Origin: CAYSFW01 sp050329935
Lineage (GTDB): Bacteria > Pseudomonadota > Gammaproteobacteria > UWMA-0217
Length of the DNA: 64,000 nt
Direction: 5' to 3'
Assembly: GCA_050329935.1 (NCBI GenBank)
Contig: JBHJOI010000025.1
Location: 1 to 64,000, forward strand
This document shows positions 53,099 to 62,800 of this stretch, in pieces. The notes below the pieces were generated by a model. That model was not told the origin of the DNA and searched no databases. It saw nothing but the letters and a program-made list of their open reading frames with translations. Positions within the stretch are counted from its first letter, which is position 1. Each line of letters opens with the position of its first letter. A program made the position numbers and the translations under genes.

Positions 53099-55240
53099 CT
53101 AGCCGGAGCGCGTGCGTGCCAGTTCGGCGCGCACGCAGCGCAACACACCATAGTCGTAGGCGCCTTCGAGGGCGTCGTATACCGGCTGTAGCGGCGCTTC
53201 GTCGTCGAGGTCGAATAAGCGTAGCGCCTGGCCGATTTCGGTGAGTTGGGTCGTGTTCAATGGCAACACATCGGCTGCCGTGAGCAGACCGGCGCCGATC
53301 GCGGTGGCGAAATGGGCGTGGATGGTGGTCACCTTCAAGTTACGCTGCGCGGCGATGGCCTCGGCCGTCAGCCCCGACAGGTGTAGCGCGAGCGTGGCGT
53401 TGACGGTCTCACTGAGGTCGTTGTCGAGCAGGCCCGGCAGCGGGTGTTGCTTGATCACCGCGAGAAACTCAAATCCGTATTTGTCGAGTTTGTAATCGCC
53501 AACGCCCGAGACCCTCCGCATGTCGGCGCTTGAGGTCGGACGCAACCGCGCCAGCTCCTGTAGCGTCGCGTCACTGAAAATCACATACGGTGGCACGCCC
53601 TGTTCCTCTGCGAGGCGCCGGCGCAGGGTCCGCAGGGCGTCGAACAGGGCTTCGTCGCAGCCACGCAGCGAATCGCGGTCGGCCTTTACTTTCTTCTCGG
53701 CGCGGGTCTTTTCCGGTTTCGCCAGACGTCGCAGCGCGAGCGGGGTCTCGCCGCGCAGCAATGGTCGACAGCGCTCGGTCAGACGCAGCGCGCCAAAGCC
53801 CTCGTGGTCGACGTCGAGGTAGCCCAGCGCGATCAATTGGCGGAAAACGCCGCGCCAGTCTTCGTGCGCGAGTTCGTGGCCGAGGCCGAAGGTGCTGAGT
53901 TGGTCGTGCCGGTTGCGTTGAATGCGTTCATCGACCTTGCCGGTCAACACGTCGATCACGTAGTTCACGCCAAAGCGCTGACCGGTGCGATAGACGCAAG
54001 ACAAGGCCTTGCGCGCGACTTCGCTGCCGTCCCAGGTCTCGGGCGGATTCAGGCAGTTGTCGCAGTTGCCGCAGGGCTTCGCGAGCGCCTCGTCGAAATA
54101 CCCGAGCAGCGCTTGGCGCCGGCAACCCGTCATCTCGCACAGACCGAGCATCGCGTCGAGTTTGTGCCGCGCAACGCGCTTGAACTGTTCCTCGGCGTCG
54201 CCGGCGTCCATCAGGCCGCGCAGCGTGATCACGTCGCTCAACTGATAGGCCATCCAGGCATTCGCGGGCAGGCCGTCGCGGCCGGCGCGGCCGGTTTCCT
54301 GGTAATACGCCTCGACGCTTTTCGGCAGATTGAGGTGGGCGACGAAGCGCACGTCCGGTTTGTCGATCCCCATGCCGAACGCGATCGTCGCGACGATGAT
54401 CAGCCCCTCCTCGCGCAGGAAACGTTGCTGATTCGCCTGCCGCACCGCGTCGGGCAAGCCGGCGTGGTAGGGCAATGCGCGCCGACCCTTGCCGTTGAGC
54501 CACTCGGCGACCGAGTCCACCGACTTGCGCGCGAGGCAATAGACAATGCCGGCGTCATGCGGGTGCTCGCGCTCGATGAACCGCCACAGTTGCTCGCGCG
54601 CATTGCGGCCCTCGCTGATCGCATAGCGGATATTGGGGCGGTCGAAGCTGTTGACGAAGAGCGCGGCCTGTTCGAGCCCGAGTTGGGCGATGATCTCCTG
54701 CCGGGTGCGGCGATCCGCGGTCGCGGTCAGCGCGATCCGGGGGACGCAGGGAAAACGCTGACACAGCACCGAGAGCTGCTGATATTCCTTGCGAAAGTCA
54801 TGTCCCCATTGGGAGACGCAGTGGGCCTCGTCGATCGCGAACAGCGCGACGCGGGTCTGGCTCAACAGGTTCAGCGTGCGTTCGTTCAGCAGGCGCTCGG
54901 GTGCGACGTAGAGCATGTCGAGCTCGCCGGCGAGAAGTTGATTCTCGATCCGCCACTGGTGCGCCGAGTCCAGCGTCGAGTTGAGATAGGCTGCGCGGAT
55001 GCCGAGCTGGGTAAGGGCATCGACCTGATCCTGCATCAGCGCGATCAGCGGCGAGACGATCACGCCGGTGCCGTCGCGCACCAGCGATGGGATCTGGTAA
55101 CACAGCGATTTGCCGCCGCCGGTCGGCATCAACGCCAATACGTCGCCGCCGTCGAGCAGGCTGCGGATGATCTCGGCCTGATGGTTGCGAAAGGCGTGAA
55201 AGCCGAAAACGGATTCGAGAATTTGCTGGGCACGTTGCAT
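53099..55240 (-). CDS. recQ: ATP-dependent DNA helicase RecQ
   Basis: A 713-aa 3'-5' helicase. Walker A is ALMPTGGGKSLCYQIPSL and the DExH box is AIDEAHCVSQWGHDFR. The helicase C half has RAGRDG, and the zinc site is CEMTGCRRQ with CGNCDNC. Winged-helix, HRDC and a terminal helix-turn-helix domain (LSGLTAEAIAAQRNLKVTTI) complete the family layout. RecQ acts in recombination repair. Convergent with degQ, with 14 bases between stops. Confidence 0.96.
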   Translation of the reverse strand: MQRAQQILESVFGFHAFRNHQAEIIRSLLDGGDVLALMPTGGGKSLCYQIPSLVRDGTGVIVSPLIALMQDQVDALTQLGIRAAYLNSTLDSAHQWRIENQLLAGELDMLYVAPERLLNERTLNLLSQTRVALFAIDEAHCVSQWGHDFRKEYQQLSVLCQRFPCVPRIALTATADRRTRQEIIAQLGLEQAALFVNSFDRPNIRYAISEGRNAREQLWRFIEREHPHDAGIVYCLARKSVDSVAEWLNGKGRRALPYHAGLPDAVRQANQQRFLREEGLIIVATIAFGMGIDKPDVRFVAHLNLPKSVEAYYQETGRAGRDGLPANAWMAYQLSDVITLRGLMDAGDAEEQFKRVARHKLDAMLGLCEMTGCRRQALLGYFDEALAKPCGNCDNCLNPPETWDGSEVARKALSCVYRTGQRFGVNYVIDVLTGKVDERIQRNRHDQLSTFGLGHELAHEDWRGVFRQLIALGYLDVDHEGFGALRLTERCRPLLRGETPLALRRLAKPEKTRAEKKVKADRDSLRGCDEALFDALRTLRRRLAEEQGVPPYVIFSDATLQELARLRPTSSADMRRVSGVGDYKLDKYGFEFLAVIKQHPLPGLLDNDLSETVNATLALHLSGLTAEAIAAQRNLKVTTIHAHFATAIGAGLLTAADVLPLNTTQLTEIGQALRLFDLDDEAPLQPVYDALEGAYDYGVLRCVRAELARTRSG

Positions 55241-55386
55241 CGCGCGAACTTAGCGCGTTTGCGGCGCGCTCGAAAGCCCGCCGGTCGAATCGTGGTTCAG
55301 TAACCACCGTGTTGGCCCGGCCTCGGCTCGCCGCCGCGTGCCCGATTCGCTACACTTCCAGTACACGACTCAACGCGATCGATCTC

Positions 55387-55950
55387 ATGCCAACCGTCAC
55401 CGCGCAAGCGATTGAAGACCGGCCCATCACGGCGGAAGAGTTATACGCGATGCGTGACCTTCCCGGCGTCGAACTGGTCCGAGGACAACTACAGAACATG
55501 GCGCCTACCGGATTTGAACATGGTATTCGCGAGGCTCGAATTGGCCGCGCGCTCGGGCAATTTTGCGAGCAACACGGTCACGGCGAGGTCATGACCGGCG
55601 AAGTCGGCATCTACATTCACCGCGATCCCGATAGCGTTCGCGCGGCCGATGCCTTGTTCATCTCGCACGAGCGCCTGCGGCAGGTCCAGTCCGCATCCTA
55701 TCTCGACGTTGCGCCGGAGCTGGTGGTCGAAGTGCTGTCACCGGGCGATTCCTGGGTGGCCATGGCCGACAAGCTCGAGGACTATTTCTCGATCGGCGTG
55801 ACCCAGGTCTGGTTCGCGAATCCGGGCAACAAGACGCTGCAAGTATTCCATTCGGTCACCCATTCCGATCTGCTGCGCGAGGGTGACACGCTCGCTAACG
55901 TTCCGTTCCTGCCGGGATTCGAGCTGGAGATCGGCGCGATCTACGCCTAG
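55387..55950 (+). CDS. Uma2 family (DUF820) endonuclease-like protein
   Basis: A 187-aa protein with the Uma2/DUF820 restriction-endonuclease-like fold. The family pattern is ITAEELYAMRDLPGVELVRGQL, then DALFISHERL, LDVAPELVVEVLSPGDSW, KLEDYFSIGVTQVWFANPG. The Asp-Glu-x-x pattern around VVEVLSP is the likely catalytic site. Many copies occur in cyanobacteria and other genomes; the biological role is not established. The ATG at 55387 begins the similarity. Confidence 0.82.
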   Translation: MPTVTAQAIEDRPITAEELYAMRDLPGVELVRGQLQNMAPTGFEHGIREARIGRALGQFCEQHGHGEVMTGEVGIYIHRDPDSVRAADALFISHERLRQVQSASYLDVAPELVVEVLSPGDSWVAMADKLEDYFSIGVTQVWFANPGNKTLQVFHSVTHSDLLREGDTLANVPFLPGFELEIGAIYA

Positions 55951-56044
55951 CCCGCCCGCCGGCCCATCCGCGTTCGTTCCCACGGAGCGCTTTCAATTAT
56001 CAATGACTTGGTGCGATCCGAGTATGTTCGCGCGCGACGCTTGA

Positions 56045-57646
56045 TCATCCGTCCGGCCGGCCGCTGCACGAGGCGCCATCCAGACGGCGGCAGGATCGCT
56101 CGCAAGGCGTGACCTCGGTCGGCACACACGCCGGCACATCGCGGTAGCAGGCGGCCGGAAAATTCACCCGCTCGTTGATATGGCGCAGGTAAAAACGGCG
56201 CACGAAATCGACGAAGTCCTCGTCGTAGATATCGCCGTGATCGCGGATCAGCTCCTTGCGCGCGCGGATCACGAGATAGGGGTGATTGGGGGCGTACTCG
56301 CCGGAGCGGTTGATCTGCTCCGGGTCGTTCGCGGCCGGCGTTTCGCGTGTGAGCAGAAGGTTGTCGCCGTAACGGTACTCATGCTCGTCCGGGCGTTCGT
56401 CGGTGAGGCGATACTGCATGCCGCGCCGGTCGGTCTTGGCGCGGGCGTCCTGATCAAGTTGGCGAATGAACGCGGTGTCGGCGTCGACATCGTAGGCGCC
56501 GATCGGGGACAACAACGGGCAGCCGCATTCGGCGTCGCCATCGCCTTTTTCGTGGCGGTCCTGGCTCGGGTCGAGCAGCGACAAGGTATGAGTGCGGTAG
56601 CGGTCCAGATGGCCGACCGTCTTGACGATGGCTTCACCTTGTTCCGGCCCCGAGCGTTGAGCACTGATCGCCTGAAACCGGGTGTTGAACCAGCGCCCGA
56701 TCGGAAACGCCATGCGCGTGGCCTGATCGGTCTCCGAGGTGACCACCAACAGCGCCGGTTGCTGTTCCTCCGGGAAACAGCGGTTCGCCGCCGCGTCGTG
56801 CAAGGGTTCGTAGAGTGACCCCTCGAACGCCGGGTTGACCAGCACCACCAGGTCGCCGATGCCGTTCGTGGCCGGGTAAATTGGCCGACCGTTCTCCGGC
56901 TGCATCCGGGTCGCGTTTGCGACGAGCTGGCTCTTGATCGCCGAATACACCACCTTGCCGCCGAAACTGTGGCCCGCGATTAGAAATTGCGTCTTGGTAT
57001 GTTCACGGTCCGGATTCTTGTAGCGGCGGAACTCGTCCAGCGCGGATAGCAGTTGAATGACGCCGCCGTTGCCGACCCGCTGCGCGCTGTTTTTACGCTG
57101 CCAGAAGGTGAGTTTGTCGAGGATCGATAAATCCTGGCTGAGCGACCGCCCGCGCCAGCCGACATAAACGCCGACCACGGTGCGCGGTGCGCCCCGGCCC
57201 TGACTTTCGAGGACCTTGAACCGTTCCAAAACGCGCTGAAAACACACCACATTGTTATCGCAGGCGTCGGCGTTGTGCTGCCAGCCGTGGGCGTACAGGA
57301 TAATCAGAAATTCCTTCTTCTGGGTTGCCTGTTGTTCGTGCAGCAGTCGCAGCAAAGCCTCCATTTGCTTGCGATCCCAGAACCAGCCCTGATCGTCAAA
57401 CTCGACGAAGCCCATGTAATAGTCGTAAGGCTTGTCCTGATAGCGAAAACGACGATGCACCAGCGCGGAATCGGCGCATAGCTCGGCGGGCGAGGCCTCG
57501 CAAACCCGATCGCGGATCCCGCCTTCGGCGACCGGTTCGACCGTTCGCGGGCGGTAGAGCTGCGGCGACACGCAGGCGCTCAGGCCCACGAGCGCCAATA
57601 GCAGAAGCGCGATCAACCGAATCCAACGGGATCGTGATGAAATCAT
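56045..57646 (-). CDS. Alpha/beta-hydrolase-fold lipoprotein of unknown function
   Basis: A 533-aa exported lipoprotein: the signal WIRLIALLLLALVGLSAC ends in a lipobox. The middle holds FLIAGHSFGGKVVYSAIK, a GxSxG nucleophile elbow typical of lipases and esterases, preceded by FLIILYAHGWQHNADACDNN, which carries an oxyanion HG. His candidates lie farther on (VKTVGHLDRYRTHTLSLL). At least six cysteines cluster near the C-terminus (CYRDVPAC, CERSCRR, SC). The substrate is unknown. A strong GGGAGGTGG ribosome-binding site precedes the ATG at 57646. Confidence 0.75.
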   Translation of the reverse strand: MISSRSRWIRLIALLLLALVGLSACVSPQLYRPRTVEPVAEGGIRDRVCEASPAELCADSALVHRRFRYQDKPYDYYMGFVEFDDQGWFWDRKQMEALLRLLHEQQATQKKEFLIILYAHGWQHNADACDNNVVCFQRVLERFKVLESQGRGAPRTVVGVYVGWRGRSLSQDLSILDKLTFWQRKNSAQRVGNGGVIQLLSALDEFRRYKNPDREHTKTQFLIAGHSFGGKVVYSAIKSQLVANATRMQPENGRPIYPATNGIGDLVVLVNPAFEGSLYEPLHDAAANRCFPEEQQPALLVVTSETDQATRMAFPIGRWFNTRFQAISAQRSGPEQGEAIVKTVGHLDRYRTHTLSLLDPSQDRHEKGDGDAECGCPLLSPIGAYDVDADTAFIRQLDQDARAKTDRRGMQYRLTDERPDEHEYRYGDNLLLTRETPAANDPEQINRSGEYAPNHPYLVIRARKELIRDHGDIYDEDFVDFVRRFYLRHINERVNFPAACYRDVPACVPTEVTPCERSCRRLDGASCSGRPDG

Positions 57647-57750
57647 GGCCCACCTCCCAATGCGGCTAGGGTCGCGTCGTGCGCGGTATTGGAAAGTATA
57701 GGCGGGTGGAGCGAATTGTGGCGAGATCGTGACGGCGGCCACGGCACACG

Positions 57751-57779
57751 AAAACCCGGTCCGCGCGATTGGGACCGGG
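57751..57779 (-). terminator. Rho-independent terminator of the DsrE-like gene
   Basis: An 8-bp stem CCCGGTCC/GGACCGGG (57755-57762, 57772-57779) is followed, on the minus strand, by TTTT. It lies 25 bases after the stop of the minus-strand DsrE-like gene. Confidence 0.75.
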
Positions 57780-57803
57780 CAGGAGGCAGTTCGGTCGCTG
57801 GTC

Positions 57804-58256
57804 CTAGTCGACCTTGATCATCGCGAAACCCTGCTGTTGCAGACGCGCGACCTCGGCGACGCCCGCCGGCACGATGTCTTCATCCGCTACGTCATAAAGG
57901 TCTTTCTTGTAGTCGATCTTGCGCCCGACCAGGGTGTTTTTGCACACCTGGAACGCGACGCCTTCGGTCTTCAGATTGACGATCTTGGATTCGAAGTCGG
58001 CGTTTTCCTTCGCCATTTTGAGCAGGTTGACGCCGTCGCCATTCATGACCACGACCAATTCGATGTTGTCCTTGCCCACCGCCTGGATGTGATTGCGAAT
58101 GTTGCCCAGGGTGGCGTTATAGGCTTTCTCGCCGTCATAGTTGACGTGATAGACGACCTTCTGCTTGCCATATCGATCGCCGTCGGCGTGCAGCGTGCCG
58201 ATGGCGCCGGTTGCGATCAGGGTGGCGGCGGCCAGCGAGGCCAGTAGCTTTTTCAT
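57804..58256 (-). CDS. Exported DsrE/DsrF-like protein
   Basis: A 150-aa protein with a signal peptide (LLASLAAATLIATGAIGTLHA) and a DsrE-like core: KVVYHVNYDGEKAYNATLGNIRNHI, then NIELVVVMNGDGVNLL, and GVAFQVCKNTLVGRK with a single conserved Cys. Periplasmic DsrE-like proteins are sulfur-carrier relatives, but the acceptor here is unknown. AGGAG precedes the ATG, and a hairpin terminator follows the stop. Single-gene unit. Confidence 0.85.
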   Translation of the reverse strand: MKKLLASLAAATLIATGAIGTLHADGDRYGKQKVVYHVNYDGEKAYNATLGNIRNHIQAVGKDNIELVVVMNGDGVNLLKMAKENADFESKIVNLKTEGVAFQVCKNTLVGRKIDYKKDLYDVADEDIVPAGVAEVARLQQQGFAMIKVD

Positions 58257-58528
58257 TTCGTGGGGCTCCTTGGTGATGAGTCGGTAGTGGTAATAGTCGA
58301 TCGGTTTCGCGCGTCGCCTGTCATGACCGAGACACGGATCGTGCGCTCACTCGCACCGCGACAAGGTGGAGGAACGAAAGACCCAGCGCTTATATTCGGT
58401 GACCAATGACTCGACGTCCACGGACGCACGACTAGCATGATTAGACGCGAGCGCCACCGAGTCTATTCCATTGCCCGCAGAGACCATGGGAATACCACCG
58501 AGCCCCGCGGTTGCCGGATCGCCCCGTG

Positions 58529-60022
58529 TCAAGCCGCGCTTTCGATATGCAGCTGCGCTTGGGGGTAGCCGACCGTGCGGAAAAAATCCGACGCGATCTT
58601 GAGAAACGGCGCCGAACCCGTGAGATAGAGATCAAACTGTTCGAGGTTCGGTTGCGCGATCAGAATTTCCTTCAGCAACGCCTCCAGTCGGTGGCTCTCA
58701 TTCCCCGGCCCGAGCGGATCGACCCGCAGCGGCGTGTAGCGGAAACCATCGAACGAATCGGCCCAGGCGCGCGCGAGGTTATTGAGGTAGTGGCCGCGCA
58801 GTTGCAGCGAGACCCAGTAGAGGTGGGTTTCATCGGTCTTTTCCAGCGCCATCGCGTGTTCGATCAGGCTCTTGGCGGGCGCGAAACCGGTATCGCAGGC
58901 GATGAAGATCAGCGGCCGCACCGAAGCCTCATCGAGCACGAACGTGCCTTTCGGTCCCTCGATCGTCACCTCGTCCAGTTTTTTCAAGCGGCAAACCTGC
59001 TGCGCGAACGGCGTCGCCTCGGTGAGTGGAACATGGAGCTCGATATTCATTTCGTCGCAAGGGCAGCTCGCGATCGCGAAGTCGCCACTGGCGCCCGATG
59101 CGAGTGTCAGCGTGGCGTGTTGCCCGGCGAAAAAACGCAGGCGCTTGGTGCGCGGCGTGCGCAACTGCAATAACACCACCTCGTCGCCGAGCAACTCGAT
59201 GCGTTGCACCTTGGTCTTGACCCGTTGCAGCGGCAGGTCGGCAGGGCCGCGCGCGACATGCGCCTCGAGTTTGATGTCGCTGAGCGGCGTGTAGGAACAC
59301 ATCAGGCAATAGCCCTGATTCTTTTCGGCCTCGCTCAATACATAATCGTGGTGCCGCAGCTTGCTGACCTCGCCCGCGGTCACCCGCGCCCGGCACAGCC
59401 CGCAGGAGCCATTGTTGCAGCCGTATTCGAGTGGGATGCCCGCCTGCAAGCCGGCCTCGAGGATTGTGCGCGTGCCTTCGACGGCAAATTCATGGCCGCT
59501 CGGCGACATTTGGACATTCGCGGTCATCGTTCGCAGAAATCGCTCCTTTACCCGAAGTTGGTCGGCGGCCTCGCTGAGCCCGACGGGTTGGCTTTCCAGT
59601 TGCTGGAAAAACCACCCCCGCAGATCGCCGAGCGCGCGGCGGTAATCGTCGCAATCGACCTGCTGCAGTTCGGCGAAACGCGCCTGCATTTGCTCGACCA
59701 AGTGAGCGTACCAACGCGCCGTGTTTTTTGCCGCGACCAATTCCTCAGCCAGCGCGGTGACGCGTGCGGACAACACCTCGGCCGGGGGTAAATCCTGCTG
59801 GGTGCGATGGCGCTTCGAGATCGAGTGCTCGACGATATTTTTGACATGCTCGAGCATCGTCGTGTCGTGCATCTGCGTATTCGGATAGATGCGCAACAAA
59901 TCGGCCAGCTCGACCGAACCCTCGAAGGCCGGAATCAGGCCGTCCTGAATCTGTTTTTGCAGCTCCCCGCGCTTGACGCCCACCAACTGGGCGGCGCGCG
60001 AGAGGGGGATTCTCCTGGGCAT
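58529..60022 (-). CDS. 2Fe-2S ferredoxin/FAD/NAD reductase with a unique N-terminal domain
   Basis: A 497-aa cytoplasmic electron-transfer protein. Residues 1-160 or so are a helical region starting with an HTH-like SRAAQLVGVKRGELQKQIQDG. A plant-type ferredoxin domain follows (EYGCNNGSCGLCRARV and CLMC; four Cys), then an FAD-binding barrel (about 265-360) and an NAD-binding domain (LIFIACDTGFAPAKSLIEHA). The usual FAD motif RxYS is replaced by GDFAIASCPCDE, so flavin binding may differ. The partner is unknown. AGGAG was not seen upstream; the ATG at 60022 is the first with similarity. Confidence 0.8.
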   Translation of the reverse strand: MPRRIPLSRAAQLVGVKRGELQKQIQDGLIPAFEGSVELADLLRIYPNTQMHDTTMLEHVKNIVEHSISKRHRTQQDLPPAEVLSARVTALAEELVAAKNTARWYAHLVEQMQARFAELQQVDCDDYRRALGDLRGWFFQQLESQPVGLSEAADQLRVKERFLRTMTANVQMSPSGHEFAVEGTRTILEAGLQAGIPLEYGCNNGSCGLCRARVTAGEVSKLRHHDYVLSEAEKNQGYCLMCSYTPLSDIKLEAHVARGPADLPLQRVKTKVQRIELLGDEVVLLQLRTPRTKRLRFFAGQHATLTLASGASGDFAIASCPCDEMNIELHVPLTEATPFAQQVCRLKKLDEVTIEGPKGTFVLDEASVRPLIFIACDTGFAPAKSLIEHAMALEKTDETHLYWVSLQLRGHYLNNLARAWADSFDGFRYTPLRVDPLGPGNESHRLEALLKEILIAQPNLEQFDLYLTGSAPFLKIASDFFRTVGYPQAQLHIESAA

Positions 60023-60175
60023 CGGCGTTCGGTTCCTGCTCCGGGTTTAACGCGACATCCGCCCTGCGGCGGACGCCTCGAAGTGTACCGGGCGCGGTGC
60101 CGGCCGCACAAATAAGCGATTGATCAAATTAGAATATTCAGATGCTGGCGTGTGCCCGAAAGCGTCCCGGCCAGG

Positions 60176-60499
60176 CTAACCCGTATCGCTCATTCCAACC
60201 GTCATCGCCGGTCGCGCGCGCGGGCGTTTGCGCAGCACCTCCAGCGCCTCGCCCAACTCCTTCCGCAACGCGTCGTCCAATTCACTGTCGGGCACGGGCA
60301 ATGCCGACGGTTGCACCATCGGCGCGGCCGGCGCAATCGGCAAACGGTGCGGCGACGTCGGTCGGTGCCATTGGTACGGTTGCGCGCCGTAAGGCTTGGC
60401 CCCCGGCGGCAGCGGATAAAAGCGAAAATCGGCGAACGCCGTCGTGCTCGCGGCAAGCAACGCAACAACGAGCGTGATGCGGGTGACCCTCTGGCGCAT
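60176..60499 (-). CDS. Small exported Pro-rich protein
   Basis: A 107-aa protein with a signal peptide (ITLVVALLAASTTAFAD), a Pro/His-rich middle (GAQPYQWHRPTSPHRLPIAP) and a basic helical tail (LDDALRKELGEALEVLRKRPR). AGGGGG lies just before the ATG at 60499. No family was recognised. It is probably periplasmic or envelope-associated. Confidence 0.65.
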   Translation of the reverse strand: MRQRVTRITLVVALLAASTTAFADFRFYPLPPGAKPYGAQPYQWHRPTSPHRLPIAPAAPMVQPSALPVPDSELDDALRKELGEALEVLRKRPRARPAMTVGMSDTG

Positions 60500-60756
60500 A
60501 TCAGTTCCCCCTGACGTGAACGGAGCACAAACTTCGCCCCGGTTATTAGAATTCATAGACCCTCCGCGCGCATACGCCAAGCGTCCGCGCAAACTTTCGC
60601 GGGCATTCCAAGCGATCGACCCGCGCGGCGGCCAAAACCGTCGCGACCGAAACGCCTCAACGGTTGGCCGACCACAGCGGCATGGGTTAAGTTTGACCCA
60701 CGCAAACCGCGTCGCGGCCGCGCACCCGCTCCACCACCCACCCGACAAGAGCCACC

Positions 60757-61263
60757 ATGCAACTCCGCCAGATCGACAAAGCCCGTTACGACAAACACTT
60801 CAAAATCACCTTCGCCGCCATCATCGCGTTCATGCTCGTGGTATCACTCGGCGTATCGAACCTCCTGATCCAACTCATCGGCAACCCCGGCGGCAACAAC
60901 TTCTGGCTCAACGTCACCGGCGTCATCCTCGCCGCCCTCGCCGTCGCCGCCCTGATTCGCCGCTACCGCGCGCACCCATTCCTCACCGAAGTCATGTACG
61001 TCTGGGACCTCAAGCAAGGGCTCAACCGCATCCACCGCAAGCAACGCAAGATCAAGGCCGCCGTCGCCCAGGGCGACCGCAACGCCACGATCATCATGAA
61101 CTACCACTACCAAGCCTCCCGCCAACTCTACGAACTCGACAACAACACCATCACCCTCGACGACCTCGCCAAGGCTGAAAGAGAATTCCAGGCGCAAATG
61201 GCCGAACACGGCGTCAGCGTCACCTTGGAAGAATTCGACCCGAAACTGCTGGAGCGGTATTGA
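60757..61263 (+). CDS. DUF3087 family membrane protein
   Basis: A 168-aa inner-membrane protein with two hydrophobic segments (ITFAAIIAFMLVVSLGVSNLL; FWLNVTGVILAALAVAALI) and a charged helical C-terminus. The pattern RQIDKARYDKHF at the start and VMYVWDLKQGLNRIHRKQRK in the middle matches DUF3087. Function is unknown. Confidence 0.78.
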   Translation: MQLRQIDKARYDKHFKITFAAIIAFMLVVSLGVSNLLIQLIGNPGGNNFWLNVTGVILAALAVAALIRRYRAHPFLTEVMYVWDLKQGLNRIHRKQRKIKAAVAQGDRNATIIMNYHYQASRQLYELDNNTITLDDLAKAEREFQAQMAEHGVSVTLEEFDPKLLERY

Positions 61264-61891
61264 CGGGGAGGGTAGCGCGTCGCGTGCGCTGCCGCTCCGG
61301 TCGGTCGCCATCAAGCGCAGTTCCATAGCGCGTTAGCGCCGCGTTCGGCGCCGTTGAACTCGGCGTCAGACGTCACGGCATGACGCATTGCAAGGACCAT
61401 GCGATCGCTAACGTACCGGGATCAACGCCTGCCGCCACCCGGAACTCGGGCCACTCCGCGGATACGTCGACAGCGAAGACCGCGGAACGGGCGCGGCGCG
61501 TGCGGAAGTCGTCACGCAACCGCAGCCGAAAGGCGATTGGTAACGAGAAACGCATCGCGTTTCCGCCTAATCAATCGCGCTATCCTTTGGCAACACACAA
61601 AGCGCGGCAGCGAACGAAAATAAGCATGCCGCTGAATATTGACGATGATTTCGTCTTGGTTGGATCGGGGATATAGGCATGAATCGGATTCACCTCAATA
61701 GATTGCTGCGAAGCTCAGCGAAGCGCCGAGGCATGTCGCCCTATCCACTGTGCCAGGCTGCCGCAGTTTTCGAGACTGTCCACGGGTGGCACTCGGGCAA
61801 CACGAGCGACGCCAGCGTGAAACGATTTGAAAGAGACTAGTTACTGTCTTTGACTGAGCAGCATCAGCCCCCAACAGAAAAAGGACCAACC
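61264..61891. other. Intergenic, no gene recognised
   Basis: These 628 bases before mrr contain only an Arg/Ser-rich open frame (61380-61676) that looks like read-through. No repeat or terminator-grade hairpin was found. This is the left border of the mrr/type I region. Confidence 0.5.
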
Positions 61892-62800
61892 ATGGCAATA
61901 CCCGACTATCAGTCAATCATGCTCCCTTTGCTCCGCTTCGCGTCCGATGGCAAGGAGCATTCTCTCCGGGAGGCGATCGAGGGCTTGTCGGATAAATTTG
62001 AACTTACGGACGCCGAGGAAAATGAGTTGTTGCCGAGCGGTCAGCAGCCGAGATTCGACAACCGCGTTGCCTGGGCACGTTCCTACATCAGCAAGGCGGC
62101 GTTGTTGGAGTCCACTCGGCGCGGACATTTTCGCATCACCCAACGGGGGCGGGATGTGCTTGCGGCGAAGCCGTCCGAAATGAATGTGAAGTTCTTGGAG
62201 CAGTTTCCTGAATTCGTCGAGTTTAGGGGGAAACACCGGGAACGGGACGAGGCCACGGAAGCGACCGAAACCGAGGCGCGGCAAACACCCGGAGAGCTTT
62301 TGGAAACCGCGTACCAGAAGCTTCGGGAAGACTTGACGGCCGAGCTTTTGAAATTCGTTAGAGAATGCTCTCCGTCATTTTTCGAGCGACTCGTCATCGA
62401 CGTGTTGGTGAAAATGGGTTACGGCGGTTCGCGCAAGGAGGCGGGTAAAGCGGTCGGACGCAGCGGCGACGAAGGCATTGATGGCATCATCAACGAAGAT
62501 CGCCTGGGTCTCGACGTCATCTATATTCAAGCCAAGCGCTGGCAAGCGACGATCGGTCGGCCAGAAATTCAGAAGTTCGCCGGCGCGCTGCAAGGGCATC
62601 GTGCGAGAAAGGGAATCTTTATTACAACTTCCGACTTTTCCCGTGAAGCTGGCGAGTACGCGGCGAAGATCGAATCGAAGATTGTCCTTATCGACGGCGA
62701 GCAACTGGCCCAACTGATGATCGACAACAATGTCGGGGTTGCCTCCGTTACACTGTATGAAACGAAGAAAATCGACAGCGACTACTTCATTGAAGGGTAG
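61892..62800 (+). CDS. mrr: Mrr-type restriction protein (type IV)
   Basis: A 302-aa modification-dependent restriction enzyme. The N-terminal 100 residues are the winged-helix Mrr_N domain (IMLPLLRFASDGKEHSLREA, ELLPSGQQPRFDNRVAWARSYISKA). The C-terminal catalytic domain holds GRSGDEGIDGIINEDRLG and VIYIQAKRW, the PD-(D/Q)xK catalytic pattern with the final Lys. AAGGA precedes the ATG. Mrr attacks methylated DNA and can be toxic when a foreign methylase is acquired. It lies about 400 bases upstream of a type I methyltransferase gene. Confidence 0.93.
   Translation: MAIPDYQSIMLPLLRFASDGKEHSLREAIEGLSDKFELTDAEENELLPSGQQPRFDNRVAWARSYISKAALLESTRRGHFRITQRGRDVLAAKPSEMNVKFLEQFPEFVEFRGKHRERDEATEATETEARQTPGELLETAYQKLREDLTAELLKFVRECSPSFFERLVIDVLVKMGYGGSRKEAGKAVGRSGDEGIDGIINEDRLGLDVIYIQAKRWQATIGRPEIQKFAGALQGHRARKGIFITTSDFSREAGEYAAKIESKIVLIDGEQLAQLMIDNNVGVASVTLYETKKIDSDYFIEG

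Noticed and set aside
53804..55303. Plus-strand frame opposite recQ
   Set aside because: Shadow frame; the opposite strand has Walker A, DEAH and the zinc site.
61380..61676. Open frame before mrr
   Set aside because: Arg/Ser-rich, no ribosome-binding site and no recognisable domain.
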